From Boseongicola sp. (GTDB lineage Bacteria; Pseudomonadota; Alphaproteobacteria; Rhodobacterales; Rhodobacteraceae), in the NCBI GenBank assembly GCA_014075275.1, contig CP046179.1, forward strand, positions 1,063,932 to 1,127,931: a DNA stretch of 64,000 nucleotides. The letters are read 5' to 3'. Every line of letters begins with the position of its first letter. The first letter of the stretch is position 1. The notes beneath the pieces are model-generated. The model had not been told where the DNA came from and searched no databases. It saw only the letters and a list, made by a program, of their open reading frames with translations. The position numbers and the translations under genes are program-made. This document shows positions 56,906 through 64,000 of this stretch, piece after piece.

Positions 56906-57215
56906 GGAGGCGATCAAGTTTGCGCCCGATTTCGTCTTTGATGGCATCGAAATCGAGCGGAGCTTCGGCGGCATTGCCCTTGGCAACGAGGACGCGTTTT
57001 TCATGTTTCTGAATCTCCTCAATCAACGTGATCCGCGTCCTCGCCAGAACCCTGCACGATTGTGCAAAGTCGGTGTCTGACGGCAGATCCCCGTCCTTAA
57101 TCCGCTTGGCCAGCAGCGCGAATGCCGCCAGCACGTCTTCCAATGCCTGCTCGCTATGCATCAGCAACACGCGCGCGCCATTGGTCCCAGCTCTGTTGGA
57201 AATGTCTTCCGTCAT
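56871..57215 (-). CDS. RcGTA-type g1 protein (putative small terminase)
   Basis: 114 residues from the ATG at 57215, helical and charged (DDVLAAFALLAKRIKDGD-like region, RVLARTRITLIEEIQKHEKR). Its position directly before the large terminase, with overlap, and its size fit ORFg1 of the Rhodobacter GTA, now seen as the small terminase subunit. It is complete but left without the rest of the cluster. Confidence 0.65.
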   Translation of the reverse strand: MTEDISNRAGTNGARVLLMHSEQALEDVLAAFALLAKRIKDGDLPSDTDFAQSCRVLARTRITLIEEIQKHEKRVLVAKGNAAEAPLDFDAIKDEIGRKLDRLREQKGSGGASK

Positions 57216-57348
57216 CGCAGAGGTTCCAATCTTGTTTGGAGTGCCAGGAACGCAAAAGCGGCCGGGGAACCATGTCCCGACCGCTCTGCCAACTGTCCTA
57301 GCTTGCCTGAAGGTATAGGCTAAACCGTTCGATCCGTCAAGGCTTAAG

Positions 57349-57522
57349 TTATTGATAGAATTGAATAATACCGCTCGGTCCAATTACCAAAACGTTAACA
57401 CCTATACAAACAAGGGCCCAAAACAATGCTTCTAAAATGAACAGCTCAACGCACATCAACGACCACCGCTGAACAAAGGCGTCAAACCGCGCCGAACCGG
57501 CACGCCAAAACTCACTAAACAT
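57349..57522 (-). CDS. Small predicted membrane protein between mltG and the GTA remnant
   Basis: 57 residues from the ATG at 57522 (GGAACA upstream). A basic amphipathic N-terminus (MFSEFWRAGSARFDAF) precedes a long hydrophobic segment of about 30 residues. No family recognised. It may belong to the GTA region or be spurious. Confidence 0.4.
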   Translation of the reverse strand: MFSEFWRAGSARFDAFVQRWSLMCVELFILEALFWALVCIGVNVLVIGPSGIIQFYQ

Positions 57523-57568
57523 CACTGATGTTCCAGAATCACCCAGCCGCCAGACAGTCAAATCCGAC

Positions 57569-58744
57569 TCAGTTCGCCCGCTCGGCCTCAATAGCCCGCA
57601 ATCGGGCAACATTGGCGTTGTGCTCGTCCAATGTCACGGCAAACGCATGCCCGCCATCGCCCGTGGCCACAAAGAACCGGAACGGTGACTCTGCCGGATT
57701 TAGCGCCGCAATAATCGACGCTTCGCCCGGATTCCCAATCGGCCCCGCCGGCAATCCGTCGATCTGATAGGTGTTATACTCGATCGTACCGTGGCGTCGT
57801 TCTTCAGTGCGCCCGCTGATGTCCGCGTTCGATATTGGACGCCCCAGTGTGCCCACACCCCGCGTGATCCCGTAAATGATCGTCGGATCAAATTGCAACC
57901 GCCATCCGATATCCAGCCGATTGTGCAGAACGCTTGAGACAATCTCCCGTTCCTCGGCAATGCTGGTTTCCTTTTCAATGATCGACGCCAGGATCATCGC
58001 CTCTTCAGGCGTTTCGATCTGCAAGTCCGATCCCCGACTTTCCCAAGCCTCGGCCAACCGAACGGCCTGTGCCGCCTCCATCTGCGCCAAAAACGCAGCC
58101 CGATCCGCACCGGGACGAAATTCATAGCCATCCGGTGCCAACGTCCCTTCAGCAGGAACAGCAGCAACCTCACCCTCGAACACATCCGACGCCATCAAGG
58201 CATCAACGATCTGCCAACTGGTCACACCTTCGGCCACAACGATACGATACCGCGTTGCTACATCGTCTCGCGCCTTCACATATGGGTCCGGCAAAACCTC
58301 ATCGCGTGGATTAAAGTTTGCAGTCTCCTCAAACGCCTGGCTGACAGGGTTCAACTCGCGCACCCGCACCGATTGTCCGCTAACCGAAACCCGGTAAATG
58401 ACCTCGGTGCCACAAGTCGACAAGCCGTCGCCGGTCACCTGCGCCACAATCTCTTGCATCGACGTGCCTTCGTCGATCAGGAACGAACCGGCTTTCAGCA
58501 AATGCGAACGGTCAGAATACTGCGCGCCCAAACGATACAACATCGCACTGGTCACGGCTCCCTGGGCCTCCAGATCATCCGCAACCCGACTCATGTTGCT
58601 TCCCGGAGCAACCTGCAAGCAAATCGCCTCGACAAGCGGGCCGTCTGTGGAATACTGCCGCTGGGCATAGCCAAGCGCTCCGGCACCAAAAACCAGCGCA
58701 ACAATCAACAGAGTCAGAACATTAGACGCCAGGTTTCGCCACAT
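57569..58744 (-). CDS. mltG: Endolytic transglycosylase MltG (YceG)
   Basis: 391 residues: an N-terminal membrane anchor, a LysM-like subdomain, and the YceG domain with the catalytic glutamate in MILASIIEKETSIAEE, then FDPTIIYGITRG and YNTYQIDGLPAGPIGNPG. It cuts new glycan strands in the periplasm to end their growth. Its ATG overlaps the fabF stop (TGATG). Confidence 0.94.
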   Translation of the reverse strand: MWRNLASNVLTLLIVALVFGAGALGYAQRQYSTDGPLVEAICLQVAPGSNMSRVADDLEAQGAVTSAMLYRLGAQYSDRSHLLKAGSFLIDEGTSMQEIVAQVTGDGLSTCGTEVIYRVSVSGQSVRVRELNPVSQAFEETANFNPRDEVLPDPYVKARDDVATRYRIVVAEGVTSWQIVDALMASDVFEGEVAAVPAEGTLAPDGYEFRPGADRAAFLAQMEAAQAVRLAEAWESRGSDLQIETPEEAMILASIIEKETSIAEEREIVSSVLHNRLDIGWRLQFDPTIIYGITRGVGTLGRPISNADISGRTEERRHGTIEYNTYQIDGLPAGPIGNPGEASIIAALNPAESPFRFFVATGDGGHAFAVTLDEHNANVARLRAIEAERAN

Positions 58745-60006
58745 CAGCGATCAATCCGCCCCATAACCAACGATGCATTGGTGCCGCCAAATCCAAATGA
58801 ATTCGACAGTGCGATCCCAACTTCCCGCCGACGCGCCGCGTTTGGTGCCAGGTCCAACATCGGCTCGGTGGCCGGGTTATCCAGATTAATCGTCGGCGGC
58901 GCAATTTGATCGCGCAACGCCAAGATACAGAAGATCGCCTCGACCGATCCCGCCGCGCCCAACAAGTGCCCAATCGACGATTTGGTCGATGACATGGTTG
59001 CGCCCTTGGCCGCATCACCCATCACGCGCTCAACCGCACCCAATTCGATGGTATCGGCCATAGTCGATGTGCCATGCGCGTTGATGTAATCCACATCTGC
59101 ACCGCTGATCTTGGCTGACCGCAAAGCATTGCGCATGGCGCGCTCGCCGCCCTCACCGTTCTCCGATGGTGCCGTGATGTGATAAGCATCCCCTGACAAA
59201 CCATACCCCAAAATTTCCGCATAGATCTTGGCACCGCGCGCCTTGGCGTGTTCGTATTCCTCCAGCACGACGACTCCAGCACCCTCGCCCATCACGAACC
59301 CGTCTCGATCCGCATCATAAGGCCGGCTGGCTTTCTCAGGCTCATTCCCGCGCTTGGTCGACAGCGCCTTACAGGCATTGAACCCGGCAATCCCGATCTC
59401 GCAAATCGGGCTTTCCGCGCCACCGGCAACCATCACATCGGCATCATCCAGCATAATCAACCGCGCCGCATCGCCGATGGCATGGGCACCCGTCGAACAG
59501 GCGGTCACAACCGCATGGTTCGGCCCCTTAAAGCCAAAGCGGATCGATACCTGCCCGGACACCAGATTGATCAAGGATCCCGGAATAAAGAACGGCGACA
59601 CCCGACGCGGCCCGCGCTCTTTCAGCAAAATGGCTGTTTCCGCAATCGACTGCAAACCGCCAATGCCGGACCCTATCATTACGCCAGTGCGCTCGAGGCT
59701 CTCGGTATCTGTGGGGGCCCAGCCCGCGTCTTGCACCGCCTGTTCAGCGGCCGCCATCCCGTAAACAATGAACTCATCGACCTTGCGTTGATCTTTCGGC
59801 TCCATCCAGTCGTCAGGATTAAATGTCCCGTCCGAGCCATCACCGCGTGGCACTTCACACGCATAGGTCGTCGCCAGATGGGACGCATCAAACCGCGTGA
59901 TCTGTCCGGCACCGGATTGACCCGCCAGAATGCGCTCCCACGTAGCTTCAACACCGCTCGCCAGCGGAGAAACCATGCCAAGCCCTGTAACAACCACTCG
60001 CCGCAT
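58744..60006 (-). CDS. fabF: 3-oxoacyl-[acyl-carrier-protein] synthase II
   Basis: 420 residues from the ATG at 60006 with AGGGG upstream. The catalytic cysteine is in VVTACSTGAHAIGDA, and the two histidines are in NAHGTSTMADT and SSTKSSIGHLLGAAGS. It elongates fatty acids on ACP. It precedes mltG and follows a HisA-like gene. Confidence 0.95.
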   Translation of the reverse strand: MRRVVVTGLGMVSPLASGVEATWERILAGQSGAGQITRFDASHLATTYACEVPRGDGSDGTFNPDDWMEPKDQRKVDEFIVYGMAAAEQAVQDAGWAPTDTESLERTGVMIGSGIGGLQSIAETAILLKERGPRRVSPFFIPGSLINLVSGQVSIRFGFKGPNHAVVTACSTGAHAIGDAARLIMLDDADVMVAGGAESPICEIGIAGFNACKALSTKRGNEPEKASRPYDADRDGFVMGEGAGVVVLEEYEHAKARGAKIYAEILGYGLSGDAYHITAPSENGEGGERAMRNALRSAKISGADVDYINAHGTSTMADTIELGAVERVMGDAAKGATMSSTKSSIGHLLGAAGSVEAIFCILALRDQIAPPTINLDNPATEPMLDLAPNAARRREVGIALSNSFGFGGTNASLVMGRIDR

Positions 60007-60126
60007 GTCTGCACCCCTATTTCGTATTTGTATTTTCCCAAGAGATACCCCGTCCCCCAACCCATGGGCAAGGCCGCCTATGGCGGCTTTCAGCCCAATT
60101 CGGGCCGAAATCACTGGGAAATGGGC

Positions 60127-60148
60127 CGGGCGGGCATTTTCCCGCCCG
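60127..60148. terminator. GC-rich hairpin between the hisA-like gene and fabF
   Basis: CGGGCGGG (60127-60134) pairs with CCCGCCCG (60141-60148), loop CATTTT. No T run on the minus strand, so it may be an attenuator or processing site. Confidence 0.5.
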
Positions 60149-60159
60149 CTTGGGTCGTG

Positions 60160-60903
60160 TCAGATAAACTCTGCCTGACGCTCAACGCGGTCAGTCGCCG
60201 CCGCCAAAGCCTCGACCAGATCAACGTCCTTGCGGAACAAGGCCCGTCCGATCAGCACGCCGGACACACTGCGCAGCAGTTGCAACCGCGAGATATCGTC
60301 AACGTTGCGAACAAACCCGCTGCCGATAATCGGCGTGCGGGTTGATTCTGCGATCCCGGTGATCAGCCCTATCGAGCCATCTGTGTTATCAACGTCTGCA
60401 TCCACATCGGTCACGACAATGGCCGCAAACGGCGTATTGGCATATGCTTGGATAAAGCTTTCAGGCGTAAACGCCGAGGCCCGCCGCCAACCGTCCATCA
60501 TCACCTGACCGCGCCAGACATCCACCGACAATACGATCTGATCCGGGTAATACTTGGCCAGCGCCTTCACCAGTTGCGGATCGCGCGTCGCCAGTGAACC
60601 AACAACTATGCGCCCCGCCCCCTTGTCGATCCAATATTCCACCTGATCTCGCGACCGGAAACCACCGCCCAGCTGCACCGGAATGCCCGCCGTGCGAATA
60701 ATCTTGGCCACCAACTCGGAATTACCGTCGCTGCCATCAATGGCATCAAGATCGGTGACGTGCATCCATTCCGCGCCAGAATCAGCAAAGCTACCGGCGA
60801 TTTTCACCGGATCAACATGCCAGATCATCGGATCTTCGATCACACCCCGGTTCAGGCTGACACATTTGCCATTCTGCAATTCGATAGTCGGATAAATGAT
60901 CAT
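60160..60903 (-). CDS. HisA-like isomerase paralogue
   Basis: 247 residues of the HisA/HisF half-barrel family. GGGFRSRDQVEYWI and the phosphate-binding ends (IIGSGFVRNVDDI, GVLIGRALF) fit HisA. The first catalytic Asp (position 8 in PAIDL) is Glu8 here (YPTIELQNGK), while Asp128 in LSVDVWRGQ is kept and the second barrel half reads TDVDADVDNTDGS. It lies between acpP and fabF, far from other his genes. It could be an active HisA, a side-function isomerase, or a protein with a new role. Confidence 0.75.
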   Translation of the reverse strand: MIIYPTIELQNGKCVSLNRGVIEDPMIWHVDPVKIAGSFADSGAEWMHVTDLDAIDGSDGNSELVAKIIRTAGIPVQLGGGFRSRDQVEYWIDKGAGRIVVGSLATRDPQLVKALAKYYPDQIVLSVDVWRGQVMMDGWRRASAFTPESFIQAYANTPFAAIVVTDVDADVDNTDGSIGLITGIAESTRTPIIGSGFVRNVDDISRLQLLRSVSGVLIGRALFRKDVDLVEALAAATDRVERQAEFI

Positions 60904-60976
60904 ACGGCCTCCATAGGGTTAACAAGAGAAAGTCGGGCACAATCGTAATGAGCGACGAAACATGCGCGTAATACGC

Positions 60977-61002
60977 AAAACGGCGTCCCCAAAGGAACGC
61001 CG
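60977..61002 (-). terminator. acpP terminator
   Basis: On the minus strand CGGCGT pairs with ACGCCG (60981-61002) and is followed by TTTT, 25 bases after the acpP stop. Confidence 0.7.
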
Positions 61003-61026
61003 TCTCTCGCCTTGATCCGATTTAGA

Positions 61027-61260
61027 TCAGGAAGCTTCTTTGATGAATTTCACAGCGTCGCCAAAGCTTTGGATGGTTTCGGCTGCGTCATCAGGAATTT
61101 CAATTCCGAATTCTTCTTCGAACGCCATAACCAGCTCAACAGTGTCCAGGCTGTCAGCGCCCAGATCATCGATGAACGATGCGTTTTCAGTTACTTTGTC
61201 GCCTTCGACGCCAAGGTGCTCGACTACGATTTTACGTGTGCGATCTTCGATGTCGCTCAT
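61027..61260 (-). CDS. acpP: Acyl carrier protein
   Basis: 77 residues, acidic, with the phosphopantetheine site Ser37 in [20 protein letters not shown]. It carries growing acyl chains. It has its own leader (160 bases) and terminator, as expected for a highly expressed gene between fabG and fabF. Confidence 0.97.
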   Translation of the reverse strand: MSDIEDRTRKIVVEHLGVEGDKVTENASFIDDLGADSLDTVELVMAFEEEFGIEIPDDAAETIQSFGDAVKFIKEAS

Positions 61261-61420
61261 GTCATTTCCTCACAATTCTTCGGGGTTTTGTCCCGTGTGT
61301 TAACTTTTCTGCCCCACAGGGACAACGAAACCGGACCACCCCGTGCTCCGGTCAAGATGTGCGCCGCCTATACCATAAATTTTGCGAAAGCAAATAGTAT
61401 CCATCGTCGCACACCGGCGA

Positions 61421-62158
61421 TTACAACATGGCCATTCCACCGTTCACATGCAACGTTGTGCCTGTCGTATAGGCGGCTTCCTGACTGGCCAGATAGATCA
61501 CGGCCGCCGCAATTTCATCAGCATCCCCCATGCGCCCCGCAGGCACCTGCGCCAATATCCCGCCCTTCTGATCGTCCGTCAGCTTGTCAGTCATTGCGGT
61601 GGTAATGAACCCCGGTGCCACACAGTTCACGGTGATCCCGCGACTGGCCACCTCATAGGCCAACGATTTCGACATTCCGACCAAACCGGCCTTGGACGCG
61701 GCATAGTTTGCCTGGCCTGGATTGCCGGTCGCGCCCACCACGGACGAGATATTGATGATCCGCCCCCACCGTGCCTTCATCATGCCCCGGATCGCGCCTT
61801 TGCACAAAATCATGGCCGAGGTCAGATTGACCTGCAAAACCGATGCCCATTCCTCGTCCGACATCCGCATGAACAGGTTGTCCCGCGTGATCCCGGCGTT
61901 GTTGACCAGAATATCAACGCTGCCCATGGCCTCGGTCGCGGCCTTCGGCAAAGCCGCCACCGCCTCGGCATCACTCAGATTGCAAGGTAACACGTGGGCG
62001 CGTTCGCCAAGCTCTGCTGCCAAAGCCTCCAACGGCTCAACCCGTGTGCCAGACAGACCAACCGTCGCCCCACGCGCATGAAGCCCACGTGCAATCGCCG
62101 CCCCAATACCGCCAGACGCACCCGTCACCAATGCCGCCTTGCCTGTCAAATCGAACAT
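61421..62158 (-). CDS. fabG: 3-oxoacyl-[acyl-carrier-protein] reductase
   Basis: 245 residues of the short-chain dehydrogenase family. The NADP fold is VTGASGGIGAAIARGL, with NNAGITRDNLFMRM and the catalytic YAASKAG. It reduces beta-ketoacyl-ACP. It follows fabD by 69 bases. Confidence 0.95.
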   Translation of the reverse strand: MFDLTGKAALVTGASGGIGAAIARGLHARGATVGLSGTRVEPLEALAAELGERAHVLPCNLSDAEAVAALPKAATEAMGSVDILVNNAGITRDNLFMRMSDEEWASVLQVNLTSAMILCKGAIRGMMKARWGRIINISSVVGATGNPGQANYAASKAGLVGMSKSLAYEVASRGITVNCVAPGFITTAMTDKLTDDQKGGILAQVPAGRMGDADEIAAAVIYLASQEAAYTTGTTLHVNGGMAML

Positions 62159-62227
62159 GCTTTTATCCTTCTTCTGATCAGAAAAACTCCGGGGGAGCCG
62201 CCCGCCAGGGCGGCGGGGGCAGCGCCC

Positions 62228-63169
62228 CTAGCCCCGTGCCTCAAGCGCCGTAGCCACATCTGCCGATGTGCCAACCGCCCGCGTCTCAGCCTCCTTAGCG
62301 ATGCGCCGGATCATTCCAGTCAGAGCCTTGCCCGCCCCGATCTCCCAGAATCCGGTCACATCGCCCTCGGTTGCCATCCAATCCACACTCTCGCGCCAAC
62401 GCACCGAATGGGTGACCTGCTCGACCAATAGCCCGGACAAGGCCGCAGCACTGTTTTCAGGCCGCGCCAGAACATTGGCCACCACCGGAACCGCCGGATC
62501 GCGCATCTCTACGTTGGCCAAAGCCTCAGCCATGGCCTCTGCCGCAGGTGCCATCAGTGAACAATGGAACGGTGCAGACACCGGCAGCATCAACGCGCGG
62601 CGCGCTCCCCGCTCTTTGGCCAATGCCGCTGCACGCTCAACCGCGCCTTTATGGCCAGACACAACGACCTGCGCCGGGTCATTGTCGTTGGCAGCCGCAC
62701 AAACTTCACCCTCTGCCGCATCTGCCGCAACCTGCCGCACGGCATCGATATCCAGGCCCAGCACTGCTGCCATGGCACCTACGCCCACAGGAACCGCCGC
62801 TTGCATCGCCTTGCCGCGCAGCCTCAGCAAACGTGCGGTATCTGCAATCGAAAACGCGCCTGCCGCCGCCAATGCTGAATACTCACCCAGCGAATGCCCG
62901 GCCACAAAGGCCGCATCCGTCACCGAAACCCCCTCGGCCTCCAATGCCCGCATCGCCGCCAATGATGTCGCCATCAATGCTGGCTGTGCATTCTGGGTCA
63001 GAGTCAACTCGTCCTGTTCGCCTTCCCAGATCAGCGCAGACAACTTCTCGCCCAGCGCATCGTCAACTTCGTCGAAAACCGCCTGCGCCGCCGGATAGGC
63101 TTCGGCCAAGTCGCGACCCATGCCAATCGTTTGCGCACCCTGTCCGGGAAATACAAATGCCAGGCTCAT
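62228..63169 (-). CDS. fabD: Malonyl-CoA:ACP transacylase
   Basis: 313 residues from the ATG at 63169, with GGGAG upstream. FVFPGQGAQTIGMG and the nucleophile motif GHSLGEYSALAAAG are present, and the catalytic His is in SAPFHCSLM. It loads malonyl groups on ACP. First gene of fabD-fabG-acpP. Confidence 0.95.
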   Translation of the reverse strand: MSLAFVFPGQGAQTIGMGRDLAEAYPAAQAVFDEVDDALGEKLSALIWEGEQDELTLTQNAQPALMATSLAAMRALEAEGVSVTDAAFVAGHSLGEYSALAAAGAFSIADTARLLRLRGKAMQAAVPVGVGAMAAVLGLDIDAVRQVAADAAEGEVCAAANDNDPAQVVVSGHKGAVERAAALAKERGARRALMLPVSAPFHCSLMAPAAEAMAEALANVEMRDPAVPVVANVLARPENSAAALSGLLVEQVTHSVRWRESVDWMATEGDVTGFWEIGAGKALTGMIRRIAKEAETRAVGTSADVATALEARG

Positions 63170-63261
63170 AAACTGCTCCCTCATGTTGTTTTATTGGTCG
63201 TAACCCACCACAATGGCAGGAACAAGCAGCCAAACCGCCCCTTCAGCAAGGGATTATCACC

Positions 63262-64000
63262 ATGGCCCTATCGAACAACGCAAAATCCTACGGCAGCCTC
63301 ACCCGTGCCTTACATTGGCTAACGGCATTGGTGATCTTCACAGCGTTTCCCCTCGGCATGGTCGCTAACAGTGCACCCATCACAACCGATGCCGAGATTG
63401 CGCGTGCCATCACACTGTTTTCTCTTCATAAAACCGTTGGTATCGCCGCTCTGACATTAGGCATACTGAGGATCCCCTGGTCGCTCACACAACAAAAACC
63501 CGCTCCCATCCACCCAGATCGCCGCCTGGAAACCGCTCTTGCTGAAACCACACATTGGACGCTGACGATTGCCCTCATCGCGGTTCCGCTCTCTGGTTGG
63601 ATCAGTCACGCGGCGTCTCCCGGCCTCGCCCCGATCCTTTGGCCCTTTGGGCAATCCTTGCCCTTTATCGCGACAACAGCCACCTGGGCAGAACTCTCGG
63701 GTGGCTTTCATTGGCTGGCCACCAAACTCTTGGCAATTGCAATATTGCTGCACATCGCCGGAGCGTTGAAACACGCGATCATAGACCGCGATGACACCCT
63801 GGCCCGCATGACACGAGGCAAACCCCGTGGCCCGGGAACAGCCCGCCGCCACGTTATCCCCGCGCTGGTCGCCCTAATCATATGGTGTGCGGCGCTCGCC
63901 GGTGGCGTTTCCCTAGGCAATGCGCGCCTCAGCGCAGTCACCGCGAACAGCCCTCAATCCTGGACAATTCAGAGGCTCACATTGACGATCGCTGACGAAA
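63262..64000 (+). CDS. Cytochrome b561-type membrane protein, partial (probably fused to YceI)
   Basis: The frame from the ATG at 63262 is open to the right edge (246 codons). It has the cytochrome b561 pattern: YGSLTRALHWLTALVIFTAF, then LHKTVGIAALTLGILRI with haem His residues, a third span, and LLAIAILLHIAGALKHAIID. After a fifth hydrophobic segment comes a sequence like the start of a YceI domain (SWTIQRLTLTIAD), a fusion I know from Rhodobacterales. It is divergent from fabD. Confidence 0.8.
   Translation, partial: MALSNNAKSYGSLTRALHWLTALVIFTAFPLGMVANSAPITTDAEIARAITLFSLHKTVGIAALTLGILRIPWSLTQQKPAPIHPDRRLETALAETTHWTLTIALIAVPLSGWISHAASPGLAPILWPFGQSLPFIATTATWAELSGGFHWLATKLLAIAILLHIAGALKHAIIDRDDTLARMTRGKPRGPGTARRHVIPALVALIIWCAALAGGVSLGNARLSAVTANSPQSWTIQRLTLTIADE

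Noticed and set aside
59248-60345. Plus-strand frame of 365 codons opposite fabF
   Set aside because: fabF on the other strand has all catalytic residues; the plus-strand product matches nothing and crosses the fabF-hisA-like gap.

Overview
The window reads as chromosomal DNA of a marine-type Rhodobacterales (Roseobacter-group) alphaproteobacterium. The evidence is the gene order trpC-moaC-moeA-lexA, gltX-gltA, murI-argC-ccmE...ccmF-ccmH and fabD-fabG-acpP-hisA-like-fabF-mltG, an alphaproteobacterial GAAC-N7-GAAC SOS operator upstream of lexA, fused indolepyruvate oxidoreductase, and pieces of an RcGTA-type gene transfer agent (GTA).

Layout. 1-6204 (minus): a succinate dehydrogenase/fumarate reductase-like complex followed by a class I fumarase alpha subunit that runs off the left edge, then a zinc alcohol dehydrogenase and a succinate-semialdehyde dehydrogenase. 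6399-15421: ung, trpC-moaC-moeA, lexA, comEC (convergent, with an in-frame stop), gltX and gltA. 15494-22870 (minus): a paaG-like hydratase and one long operon murI-argC-ccmE-[endolysin, holin, small ORFs]-ccmF-ccmH. 23005-30954: indolepyruvate ferredoxin oxidoreductase and a divergent LysR regulator, a candidate sRNA, fghA, yaiI, a GntR regulator, a YgjP-type peptidase and an FYDLN-acid protein.

From tRNA-Ala (31029) to about 49300 the content is accessory: a winged-helix/TPR regulator, sulfotransferase, OsmC, flavin monooxygenase, then a ten-gene minus-strand block (ABC importer, nitroreductase, MalT-like regulator, hydantoinase-like protein, DUF917, Asp/Glu racemase), and finally decayed phage-type genes (DUF5681, methylase tail, broken ImmA/IrrE). 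An EnvZ-like kinase, a LACTB2-like hydrolase and tRNA-Asn follow. Next to tRNA-Asn sits an orphan SNF2 helicase, then an IS3-family element, then only the first two genes of an RcGTA head cluster, the second cut off near the IS. 57569-63169 is the fatty-acid block with mltG, and the right edge holds the start of a cytochrome b561 gene.

Main theme: the window carries both ends of the GTA pathway. The packaging cluster is reduced to g1 and a truncated large terminase, comEC (DNA uptake) has an in-frame TGA, and yet the unlinked GTA lysis genes (GH108 endolysin and 3TM holin) look intact inside the cytochrome c maturation operon. This is consistent with recent loss of gene transfer ability, but whether other GTA or competence genes survive outside the window cannot be seen here.
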